Below are positions 54,101-64,000 of a stretch of DNA of 64,000 bases, one piece after another; position 1 is the stretch's first letter; every line of letters begins with the position of its first letter. The stretch covers positions 186,001-250,000 of the forward strand of contig OENT01000001.1 in assembly GCA_900239685.1 (NCBI GenBank), given 5' to 3'. The position numbers were made by a program, and so were the translations under genes. The notes beneath the pieces are model-generated. The model was not told the origin of the DNA. It saw only the letters and a list, made by a program, of their open reading frames with translations, and did no database searches. The stretch comes from Rotaria macrura (taxonomy: Eukaryota; Rotifera; Eurotatoria; Philodinida; Philodinidae).

Positions 54101-56814
54101 TTTTAAATTAATATTCAAGTTTTCGTTTTTCATTCAATCAGATTTTTTATCGAGAGAAAGGTTCTCGTCCGATAACACGTCCTGATGCATTACGTGATAG
54201 ATTTGATGAATTTGCACAAGTCATGGTTGAGAAATTAAAAAATTATGAGGAACAATGCCGTTCTTACCATGAAAGTTCGATAAACGGTATGAAAACAAAA
54301 ACTTTCAAGACACTTTTTTTGTCCTTTAAACGAATGTTTTCTTTAGAATTTCGCAATGCACTTGAATCATTTGAACGTATATCATCGACCATGGCCAGAA
54401 TTGAATTTGATGAACAATTATTTCAAGCTGAAAAGGTTCTTTTTGAATATAAAGAACAATTTAATACAACATTAGAAAAAGAACTCAACGAATCGAACAA
54501 TGAAAAACGAACTCATTTTCATCAACTTCGTCCAACATTTGGCTTTCCAGACAAGAAAAATGATTTAAAAACGATAGATAATGAAGAAAAACTACGTCAA
54601 GATAGTATACAAAAGCAATTTAATGAACTTCGATTAAATACCATAGTAAACAATTATTTATAATGATTAAACGTACACAGAAGTTAACATGTTTCTTTTT
54701 CAGGAAAATATTCATGCAACTGCTCAAGAAACAGTTAACTCATTTGCAATCAATGCTGAACGTTTACTCATTCTTTTCGACGAAATATTAACAGCTGATG
54801 AAATAACACGAACAAGTATAATGATGAAAACATTACAGAGCACGAGAAAATATTTGTCTATATATCATAGCTTTTTTAGTTGGCACTATCTACATCCCAT
54901 AGGTCCGAAGGTAAATCAACCATTCATTGCGTGTTCGTAGGTGTGTCTGTGAGTGAACATATTTTGAATATATTCACTCACAGACACATACAATTTAGAT
55001 GTAGAGTTCACGATACCCTAGAACTAACATACTGTGCAATGAATACACCTTGTATCAATCCTACTGGCTAATAAATGTACAGACAACAATGTTATCTCTT
55101 AATTCTCAACCCAGTCGAATGATAATCAACATTGAATATTTAGTTTTTGCACTATGCTGTGTTTCTATATTCAGAGCACTAGGATGGCTATATTTTGAAT
55201 TCATAATGTTAATTTTCTACAAAGTTGATGCACATAACGATAATAGTTCATTTTGATAATTTTCGATTGTTTGATAGTTCTTATCGTATGACATAGCATA
55301 ATAGCAAAGGGTTCTTCGTATTTGATCGATCACCATGTACGTTCCTTTGCTAAAAATAGAACGCATAATATGACCTAAGACTTTTTTAAATCAACTAGGC
55401 TTATGAAAGAAGTCTATCAATAAACGAAGTGTGAAGTCGAAATAAGACACTCAATTTTCCTTATGTTCTTGACAGAAGTATATTCGTACTACTTGACACT
55501 GGTTTACTAAATATCCTAATATCTAGCAGTAGGAAACTAATAAGGAAAAATTAATTCATAAAAGTATGTCGATAAAAATAGAAAGCACTTCGTACGAGTC
55601 ATGTTTATTTGTCTTTGTTAAAAAGTGATGAAGATTTCAATCAATTTTCAATTCAATTTTTATTTTGCATGGAAAACATCAATTACTATTATATTATTTT
55701 GAACCTTGGTTGAATTTAATAGTCCACAAAAATTTTTCGATAATTTTTACTAAAACGATATTCATGAATTCAAACATTGAATATACAAGTGTACTCAATT
55801 TTTCAGATAGATTCATGACACGTGACTATCTTTCGGTAATTCTAAATATGACTAAATAAACAGAATATTCAGTTGAAATTCCAAGCATATTTCAAAGATA
55901 ACTAGATCAATCTATGCATAGAATATCACGTATAAGGCACACTATTAGGTTAGTCAGTATATTCCGTGAAAAAATAATTCAAAAATCGAATAAAACGACG
56001 TTAAAGAAGAAACATAGGATTGCCGTGAAAAATGAATATCTGGTAGATTTCTACTGTTATACCAATGCTATATTGTCTACTAATTTTGAATTCAAACAGC
56101 AAGTAGCAATTCTCTGGTAAGTACTTGAATATCTTTCAGGATATTCATGCTGTTTTATGACCTTCATAAGTCAGATAGTGCCAACTAAAAACTAATTCTA
56201 CGTCTGGAGACATACGTTCCTTCCGAACAACAAAAACACATACATCGAAAATGTCATATTTTTAGAATTACCTGTAGTTAAACAATCACTTTCCGTATTA
56301 GTAAAACGTCAACAAGCTGGAAGAACTTTAGAAGATTCTGAACCAACTTCGTTGATTGAACGTAAACAAGGTCATTGGCCAGGTATATTCAAAATCTTCA
56401 TCTACATAGGATCTAAATATTTTATTCCGTAAGGTTTGCAATTACTCGAGGGACTTTTCAATCGACGACGTGAATCTTTAAAATCTAAAAAACGCTTATC
56501 CATAGCTACTCAACGACAAGAAACATCAGCTTCGATTGTTACACAAAAAACAACACTGCCTCAAATTGAGACAATAGAAAGAAGAGATCAAGTTTATCAA
56601 GTGAGAACTCCCTCTTTAGCTTTGTTCTAAATGCCTTGGCGTGTTTTTCTTCTTCTAATTTCATAATCATTTATTATAGAAATTCAAAGAAAAATTCATC
56701 CAAACATTAGCCGATATTGAAGGACGATGTTCCGAAATAGTATTCGAACTAGATCGTGATCGATCACATTGGAAATCATCAATCGATAAATTGCAGCAGT
56801 TAACAAAAACTTAA
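42181..56814 (+). CDS. CCDC180: CCDC180 coiled-coil protein (DUF4455/DUF4456)
   Basis: Large coiled-coil protein found in ciliated animals; role poorly known. Thirty exons join in phase to about 1592 residues: 42181-42258, 42333-42444, 44541-44613, 44671-44768, 44829-44968, 45046-45112, 45172-45344, 45413-45508, 45584-45747, 45802-45921, 45980-46148, 46219-46344, 47608-47781, 47844-47959, 48019-48507, 48566-48741, 50875-51202, 51267-51443, 51503-51686, 51735-51885, 51949-52195, 52263-52324, 53731-53830, 53899-54082, 54142-54286, 54347-54645, 54704-54815, 56266-56382, 56434-56600, 56680-56814. Family anchors are KVYRQLFEAQVQL at the start, LHEPRRVRIETDIHNVRT continuing as AELVMHEERVERH, TFSEGGNFSREEI, FYREKGSRPITRPDALRD, RQQAGRTLEDSEP and TTLPQIETIERRDQVY. 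Long helical Glu/Lys/Gln-rich stretches fit coiled coil. Five introns exceed 1 kb (2, 12, 16, 22 and 27) and hold the odd sequences listed separately. Confidence 0.93.
43036..43527 (-). other. Two minus-strand protein-like open frames nested in CCDC180 intron 2
   Basis: The upper frame (43327-43527) starts at an ATG and encodes a helical, Leu/Lys/Asn-rich peptide beginning MSSNIDECFLLVNTMKKINK. The lower frame (about 43036-43245, no ATG) contains ALTELYFDIIEHFIQHDAPY and then DRMDLTREAAYDNHS before a GTATGT donor-like site. The second reads strikingly like real protein; its tail faintly recalls the TPR C-terminus of TFIIIC-type subunits (DLRRE.AYN), which is only a guess. I could not splice the two in one phase, so this may be a nested gene, a gene fragment or chance. 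Confidence 0.3.
48815..48905. other. GC-rich block of foreign composition in CCDC180 intron 16
   Basis: A short segment with GGAGGCCGGGGGGCGCGGAG and further G-rich sequence stands out from the roughly 30 percent GC surroundings. One frame through it (48779-48878) reads VINKACEEVGWRPGGAEETA..., which faintly resembles the C-terminal tail of some non-LTR retrotransposon ORFs. No longer element can be traced on either side. Confidence 0.45.
54879..56185. mobile_element. About 1.3 kb TIR-bounded non-autonomous DNA element in CCDC180 intron 27
   Basis: TTTTTAGTTGGCACTATCT at 54873-54891 is repeated as an exact inverted copy at 56173-56191, 1.28 kb apart. If the mobile part starts at GTTGGCAC and ends at GTGCCAAC, it is flanked by TA on both sides, as in Tc1/mariner-type insertions; the adjacent T/A run leaves the boundary ambiguous. 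The inside has only short open frames and no recognisable transposase, plus a strong hairpin near the left end. Almost the entire intron consists of this segment, leaving about 60-80 bp on each side, which is close to the normal intron size here. That supports an insertion into a short ancestral intron. Confidence 0.6.
54942..54988. repeat. Perfect 16 bp stem hairpin
   Basis: TGTGTCTGTGAGTGAA at 54942-54957 and its exact reverse complement at 54973-54988 flank a 15-base AT-rich loop. It lies near the left end of the 1.3 kb TIR-bounded element and may be a subterminal transposase-binding or structural part of it. Confidence 0.85.
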
Positions 56815-57700
56815 ACGAAAAATTTATTTTTTCAAGCCTTTTTTATTTCTAAACATAATACTCACATACCAGTACTTTTTAAAATTTTCTTAAAAAGTCG
56901 TTTTCAATTCTCTCGCATTTATTATACTTCCACTGATACTATTATTTTTTTTTATATTGTTCGGCTATATTTATGCATAAAATCTTCAGAGACATGAAAA
57001 AACACGATCAGAATCATAACATTAGTTTTCTTTTTTTATCTCTAATCTAATATATTGAAATGTTCGTAGCTCATTAAAACCTTTTATAATATCATTAAAT
57101 TTCTTTTATCATTATCGAGTCATTTTTGTAAGCCCCGAGTCTCAGACTACGAATTTGTCGATAACTTTTAATCAAAGATTGTACGCATCAATATGGAGCG
57201 AATATCTTTGATGCAACATGAAAAAAGGCCATGATACATTTACGAACTGTTTGGTTGAAATAATGGAAAAATTGTTTCTTAATCGTATTGATCACTGTTG
57301 ATTAATTTGTTAACACAAAGAGCAAATCTTATTGGTAATATTTTTGGTCCATTCGATAGTTCATAGAAAACTTTGTAATGGTTATCGTTATTTGATACGA
57401 ACCCCAGATGATTCAATGTTCATTCGTTTTTTTTCTTTCAGATAAACTGCTGTCGACTTACAATCACTTCTGCTCATAAACTAGTAAGGAAATTGATGCG
57501 ATTCTTTTGAATCTCCCCTAAATGAAGAATTGCAAATGTTTTGAACAGAATATACAAAGGCAACGTTGAAAATTAGTTGATCAATTGAAATGCATGATGA
57601 AAAAGAAAAATATTGAATAAGTTGACTATTTTTTCTAGTAATATAATATCTGAAATCCTTGCAAAGAAAGAGGCAATAGTGATTCATTAACTAATGATTG

Positions 57701-57725
57701 ATATATATATATATATATATATATA
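57701..57725. repeat. AT microsatellite
   Basis: An uninterrupted run of about twelve AT dinucleotides. Similar shorter runs occur at about 46441-46454, 49621-49641 and 50050-50068. Confidence 0.85.
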
Positions 57726-59276
57726 GTTATTCTTATTTCTATATTATGATGGAAGTTTTTTTTTGCTATCCATTCCTAAACAATTAAAATGCTTTTTCCT
57801 TGATTGTCTTATCAAGACTTTGATGTTACCATTGATGTAATAAGTAAAAGATAATATAAGTATTAATCATCAAACTAGCAATGCAAAACTTTTTCATCGA
57901 TGGCCAATAACAATTATATTGAATTGACCTTATGTATTTGTGATTCTATTATCATGCTATCACAAGTTTTTCAGCAGTCGATTTATATGATTATTTCCAA
58001 CTTATCTTAGCTATTAGTCTCCTTTCCATTATTTAACAGAGAAATTTATTTTAAAGAACTTCAGTAGTAGAACGACATTCAAGAATTAATGTAATGAATT
58101 TATTTTGAAGTCATTCCTTTGCTTTACATTAGAAATTTTCGACATTGTCTTAATTCGTTAAACTCTTCAAAAACAAATTTTCAGCTATTCTCAGTTCTAT
58201 GCATAGATTATATTCAAATAGTTAATGTTTTCATTAAACGTAAACATGTGTTCATGTTTTTCTCGCACAATCAATCCTTGCGAATGAACGAGTTTTTTGT
58301 CAATGGATAACTTGATTGCATAGATGAAATTTTAAAACTCAAATTTAGTCGAATAAAAGAACTTCTTTTATGCAATACTGGCTGTAGATGACATATGACA
58401 GGAAATAGAACGAAAATCACTGCTGTTTTCAACATATTGGAATCATAGTAATGAAAGGAAATCATTCTATTTTCGCAGATCAAAAATGAATTAAGAATTT
58501 AACACATCGTAGAAAATTGTGATTGCGATTGTTCATAACAGTTTTGATTTTATTCGAATTCGTGATTGCAGAAGAAATATATCAATTTCTGTCGATTCTA
58601 CGTGTTTTATTTAAAAATGAAGTTGTTCAATTAATTTTTTTTTCTATCAAAAGCAGTTTTTTCTTTCGTACAATAACGAACAAAATTATATTTATGCGTT
58701 GTTGGCAATATTGAATATCATCACTGATGTATTGTTAACAGCTACGGTCATGAATAACCTAGAAATTACGACACGCTAATGTTCGTCGTAATGAAAATAG
58801 AAAAAGGTCTATTATATTTGATAATTTGTTTTCATAACGATGATAGAAAATCAATGGTCTTCATTCACTAATGAAACATATCCATAGATTTGTTCGGAAT
58901 TTCACACCTGCACTTGACCTTGACAAAAACATTGAAGCAAAAGTACTATAATTTTTTGTTTGCTTCTTTCATATGGGAGTAAAAGAAATCAATACAAGAG
59001 TATTTTCAAGATGTCTTAATATCATTTATGATCGATGCTCTACTTGATATAATCCAATGAGCATTGTATTCAATAAGCATACATGAATGTTTTTTTTGTA
59101 TAAGTTCCAAATGTAAAAAATATTAACAATACAATAGAATTTGTTAAATATTTACTACCGAAAATAAAGAATTAAGCAAAATCATAGAAATCATTGCCCA
59201 ATTTTTTATTTGTTACATTTTGACAAGTATCTATGTTTAAACTTTATCAAGTTACATCTTTTATAGATTCTAATTG

Positions 59277-59414
59277 TCAAGTATTAACAAAATCAAACGC
59301 ATATACTTGAGCATTTTTGAAAAATAGTTCATTGTCTACTAAGTGCATAGATCCAAATGACTCGATTTCTTGTATTTCGTCAACACTAGAATATTTCCAT
59401 ATTTTGATGTCCAT
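59277..59414 (-). pseudogene. Possible WD40-blade fragment
   Basis: A 45-codon minus-strand frame starts MDIKIWKYSSVDEIQEIESF and runs on with HLVDNELFF before a TGA. The DIKIW core is the typical end of a WD40 blade. Adjacent sequence upstream (a frame with SDKHIAFEDEQKW, offset relative to this one) looks related. It is too short to be a propeller, so it is best read as a relic or isolated exon of a beta-propeller gene. Chance cannot be excluded. Confidence 0.3.
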
Positions 59415-59943
59415 TTCTGTTCATCTTCAAAGGCTATGTGTTTATCGGATTTGATTAAGTGCTATTCAAGCAGCTCTTCAAGATACATAAAACGTTACAT
59501 GCATAATATTGAAGTACATTATCTGTATGTACAGTTTTATAATCTGTAATAATGACTACTTGAGATCGGATAAACAACTTGTCTTTGCGCATGGTTCAAA
59601 ATCGTTTTATACATTTTATAGCTTAGTAAGAAACGAAAAACATCTTAGCTTAGGAATTATTCGCTTTGATAAAACATCAATACTTGCATTCGTAAAATCT
59701 TTTGAATATTATGATAACTTTTACACGTATTTTCACAGTGGCAAGAAGACACTTGTACCGATTAGGTCATTCGATTATCTCTTCACAATATTGTCCCGAT
59801 TGACAACGTAATTATATTGAATTGATATCTCATCGCGTACTATAAATTTATTTTTCTACGCATGCCATCATCTTCTAACCACAAATTGAACTAAATATAA
59901 AACATTCTCAATTTTTTGTTCTCGAACGTGATTGTCCTTGTAA

Positions 59944-60019
59944 GAAATGACCCTCTAAATGAATGACCTTATTGAAAATGTCCTTGAAAAAATGACGTTC
60001 TCTACGAAAATGTCCCTGA
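59944..60019. repeat. Degenerate 16-18 bp tandem repeat
   Basis: About five imperfect copies of a unit resembling GAAAATGNCCTT, spaced 16-18 bases apart. No open frame is preserved through all copies; function unknown. Confidence 0.5.
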
Positions 60020-61417
60020 TGTTTCATTTTATTGTATTTTCACGAATATCATATAAATGCTAACTGTATGATGTCACTATGTACAAAGTCCATTTAACTT
60101 CTATGAACTTGCTCAGATGTATAGGATTAATATGATCGATGCAATCTTCAGTGACTGATTGTGTAACAATGACTGACGTCAATGACTTGTTGTTGTTTGT
60201 ACTATTTATTGTGACAAATGAAAATACAATCATTCGATTATTAACAAATAGACGAACTGATCAATGCTATCATCAAGATAATTTCTGTTTTCTTCAAAAG
60301 AAATTCTCTCAAGGTTACGTCATCGTGTAAGAGATGAATCGTTTTACAGTGCATATGTCTATCGATGAGGTACCTAGTTTTTAAGAAGGTTGCCATTTCA
60401 ACAAGCAATGTTGAGTTGAAAAACAACTTTTATCGTTGATTGCATTGATATTCAAAATTAATTATGTTGTTCTTGATTCCCGTTGCAATTTTTTAACTAG
60501 TTTTCAATCGATAAACATGCGTATCACTTTTGTCTCTCGTCTTGCTTTCAATGTCAGTTTCTGATGCATAGCATGTTCTGCTCACTAATCGTTGCTACTA
60601 GAGGTGTAAGCAAACGTAGTCAGATTTTTATCTTATTTTTGATGATAAATTCTATGTAATATTTATTAATTATCACAGGGATATCAATAGTTCATCTCAA
60701 CATTAATGTCACTAGAGACTGAATATTTGGATCAGTTGTATCGTATGTGAGATTTTAAAAAGCTAATTGAGAAATTAAAAAAAAAGCAGAAGCTTTAGAG
60801 TAATCAAATTTATGATCGTCTCTATCGAAGTCGCATCGATTAAGATTGGACAAAAACTAATGAATTTCTTTGTAAAACGTAGTGAAATCTCATATTTCAT
60901 GAAGATTTTTGTCAATTCATCGATAATCAAACAAAGAAAGACAAACAGTATAGAGTATAAACGTTCATGAATTCACAACTATTATAGTAGGGTATATCTT
61001 GAAAATTTACCTATTGATTTTATAGTGAAATGTGTAAAAAAAACTTTCATGAACAAGCAAATATTTGTCAAAAGGTCTGATGATATTCTTATTTAAATCT
61101 TTTGTTCTACTTAACACTGTCTTCCTGGTGTCTCATTTACGAATATGATAGTATTTTCAATGTTGTAATGTATCTGTTCATTCATACTTCAAAAATAAAA
61201 CCATTTTAGAATGTTTATTTTCGTAAAATCACTAATTATAATGTATTTTATTTAATTAATCTTTATTGAACTTTTAAAAGAAAGTGAACCATAATTAGTT
61301 GTGAATTGTATACGCAAATAATATGAATATATATTTACTGATAAGAGTTGAAATTGCATTAAACAGCAATAATAAACGAGTTTCATCTGTTTTTGATACA
61401 ACAGTCGATATTTTCTT

Positions 61418-63877
61418 CTATGATTGAGCACCCTCGCGTTTATGAGATTCTACGTCGAATAATGCCCGCATATCTTCCATTGCTTGGCGAACACGTTGAC
61501 CAAAACGTTTTGAATCCTAAAAATAACATATAATGGTCAAGTTATTATCAAATGTATAAATTTATATCTTACTGTTCCTGGTGAAGATTTAGTTGATGAA
61601 ATATGAAAAAAGACTAAATCCTCTCCAGCAATTATGTAACTAACACCATATCCATCAGCAGCTACCTAGAATATAATTTCATTATAGATACGTTTTGATA
61701 TAATTCATAAAAAACAATTAGAAACATCGAGTTATGACGTTCATACACAGAATTAGTACTAATGAAATGCAGATATGTTATCTGATTACTGATTTTGATT
61801 GAAAAAGCAACTTTAACTTACTGGGCCAAAACCTCCACCAATTGATGCAATGTGATCATGCTCAGTAATGCCAAATTTGGCTGCTAAATGTGGATTTTTA
61901 GCCAACAGTCGTTTTAAATGTTTTTCATCATAATTCGATGGTGTCTGTGAAAAACAAATAAATATGTAGATCATTTATTTTTATTCATTGAACTTACTTG
62001 ACTAGTAGATAATTTCCATGGTTCATGAAGAACTTGTTGAAGAAATGGTGATTCGATTTCAAGATATTTGGACAAAACATATAAACAGAATAGATGACGA
62101 TCGATACCTTTACCCGTCATAGCATCACGATACTGTTGTTGATGATAATCACACGCAGCACGAAGTAATTTAATACGTTCACTTGTCTAACAAATATATA
62201 TATACATATATTGATATTTGTATGAATAAGAATAAATTTTAAAATGTATTTTTCGTACTGTAATTGTTGAATCATCCATGGATTTGACCCATTGACTTGA
62301 TTCAATTGAACATGAACGAACAGTTTCTGTTCGACCATCGCGAAACAATCGTGTCATTGATGCTTCATAAGTTAAATTAAATCTACCCGAATCCTATCAA
62401 TAATTACAATAAATAAATTTCTCGATAAATCTATTTTATTTACCCTATAGTGAGCTAATTGAAGTGCCATTTGTAGATAAGCATCTGGTGATAATTTACA
62501 TTTCTTCATAAATCTTTTTCCATACATATTATTAACGTAAACATGAAGATCAACATCCTCATAGATTATTTTTGCTTTGACAAGACTTTCTTCAATCATA
62601 TTATTACACTAAAAAGTTTACAGAGAATATTGAAAAATAAAGTTTAAAAAAACATCTCTTACACTTTCCGACATGGACCATTTAAGTTTAACTGGTTTAA
62701 GTGCAGTAAAACGTGGCGTACCACATGTATTGCCAAATTCATCATAACTGAAATCACAAGATTTATTCCAGTATTTAAAAGAAACAATGTATGCATGCAA
62801 AGCTACCCGTAATTCACAATATCTTCTCCAATCATATATTCATACAATTGTCCAGATACTGGAGCATCAGCCTTAAAATTTTTCATTCATTTATGTTAAA
62901 CAATGTCTTTGTGTTTTATTATCTCACCCAACTATGTTCAATATTAAGTCCAACCTATTCCAGAAGAATAATAATACACGTGTTTCTTCTCATTTTTGAT
63001 TTAGTTACTTACTACAGCGTTTTTGCTAACAATAAAATTAAATGATTTATCGAACCAACGATCGTATGCCTTGCCATGAAGTATTGAATGTGCATAGGCA
63101 TCAAAACTTTTCGATACATCCTAAATAAAATACATTATAACTATTACATATCAATGATATTTCTTCGTTAATAAACAAAAAGTAAAGTAATTTAAAGAAA
63201 AATCAATGCTAGAAGAACAGAGACAAGCATGAACACAGTGATTGATAACCTTATTATTTGGTGATGATGATGAAACGTCTTTGTAATTTAACTAAAATTT
63301 TTTGATATCTGAATATAATTTTATCATGAGAAATTATACAATAAACTTACAACTCCTATATCATATTCTTCATCATCCAAAATGAGTACGAATGCTGCTC
63401 GTTCTATAGCTTCCAATGAAGAACGGTTGACGCCTGTTGCGAAATGCTTTTGACGAGCTTCAGCCCAAAATGTTCGTTCGCCAGCTGTCAATGCTGCTAA
63501 ATGTTCTTCACCATAAGCTGGTGGTGTTGTATCTCTAATAATTTCATCCAGTTGACTAAAATCAAACAGTGTAATATTTATATAAATCGATTACAAACAA
63601 TACTAACAGCTGAAGTTCACATGGCTGAAGTAAAGTATTTCCATACAACATAAATACTTTATACCAACGGCCTTTATGATAAACAGCAATATGATGACTA
63701 TCTGAGTAATGAACAATTCTATCTATGATAAAAAGAAGTCAACAATAAATCATTGTCAAATAAAAGTGAACATCAAAATTTCTTTCACATACCTGTTTCT
63801 TTTCCGGGTATACGCGTTGTATTGAATTGTCGTTCATATTGACTTGAGCAAAGTGGAATTAATTGTTGTACCATCAA
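61418..63877 (-). CDS. CPT1: Carnitine O-palmitoyltransferase 1, C-terminal part (gene runs off window)
   Basis: Outer-mitochondrial-membrane enzyme that makes acylcarnitine and controls entry of long-chain fatty acids into beta-oxidation. Thirteen minus-strand exons are inside the window: 63793-63877, 63608-63722, 63351-63555, 63013-63120, 62928-62954, 62807-62871, 62663-62747, 62444-62608, 62259-62393, 61998-62186, 61822-61944, 61573-61665 and 61418-61516. They give the last 497 or so residues. Landmarks are [56 protein letters not shown] with the catalytic His, [55 protein letters not shown] and [11 protein letters not shown]. The [13 protein letters not shown] and DGYGVSYI blocks point to CPT1 rather than CPT2. 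The N-terminal regulatory and membrane segments lie beyond position 64000. Introns are mostly about 50-70 bp, with a few of 140-230 bp. Confidence 0.95.
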
Positions 63878-64000
63878 CTATTTGAAATAAATCGGTTTAT
63901 GAATGAATTAGAAAACAGATGTACACATTACTAGAAAAAGTTTGTTACTTTTTCTTATCGATTCTCCTAAACCCTAGATCTGAACAGGTAGTAGTCAATT

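Larger units (their letters stand above)
56815..61417. other. 4.6 kb intergenic region without a clear gene
   Basis: Lies between the converging 3' ends of CCDC180 and CPT1. It has an AT microsatellite (57701-57725), a degenerate short tandem repeat (about 59944-60019), a WD40-like minus-strand fragment (59277-59414) and an unrecognised plus-strand frame at 59509-59811 (100 codons, no motif). No supported complete gene. Part must be 3' UTR of both flanking genes. Confidence 0.45.

Noticed and set aside
59509-59811. 100-codon plus-strand frame in the gap before CPT1
   Set aside because: Composition is moderately protein-like, but there is no motif and no splice partner; not enough to call a gene.
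63250-63291. Extra 42 bp in-frame exon in CPT1
   Set aside because: It has AG and GT borders and keeps frame, but leaving it out gives exactly the usual spacing between the LDDEE and ILHG blocks; the donor GTTATC is weak. At most a cassette exon.
1-64000. tRNA, rRNA or CRISPR loci
   Set aside because: No GTTCRANNC-type B box with a matching cloverleaf, no rRNA core sequence and no regularly spaced direct-repeat array was seen.

Overview
The window looks like nuclear DNA of a small-genome, AT-rich invertebrate animal. Nearly every gene is cut by many very short GT-AG introns (mostly 50-80 bp), and the genes are animal ones: Cordon-bleu, a secretin-family GPCR, ST7, CCDC180, CPT1. A bdelloid rotifer or similar spiralian would fit, but this is inference from gene structure and composition, not a direct match. 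All exon chains below were built by eye from GT/AG borders, reading phase and remembered homologues; no transcript or database was consulted.

Layout: 1-7261 has no recognisable gene but holds a large, almost identical inverted repeat (748 bp arms at 1258-2005 and 5251-5999). Plus-strand genes follow: cytosolic-type aspartate aminotransferase (7262-8672), a Cordon-bleu-like actin nucleator (10732-15771) and a class B GPCR (17048-19020). A minus-strand block comes next: a UPF0598/C8orf82 homologue (20790-21571), a cytochrome P450 (24268-26560), ST7 (26934-32363), the ubiquitin peptidase ZUP1 (32585-35309) and an unrecognised low-complexity, probably nuclear protein (36871-41711). The last is divergent from a 30-exon CCDC180 gene on the plus strand (42181-56814). 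After 4.6 kb without a clear gene, the 3' part of CPT1 runs off the right edge on the minus strand (61418-63877).

The genes are unrelated housekeeping, signalling and cytoskeletal functions, so there is no operon-like pathway. The tight same-strand spacing ST7-ZUP1 (about 220 bp) and P450-ST7 (about 370 bp) may reflect shared transcription. Mobile DNA sits mainly in introns: a complete 369 bp hAT-type MITE with an 8 bp target duplication and an interior of stacked palindromes (ZUP1 intron), a 1.3 kb TIR-bounded element (CCDC180 intron 27) and a 70 bp hairpin (intron of the unrecognised gene). The most unusual features are the long inverted repeat and the palindrome-built MITE.
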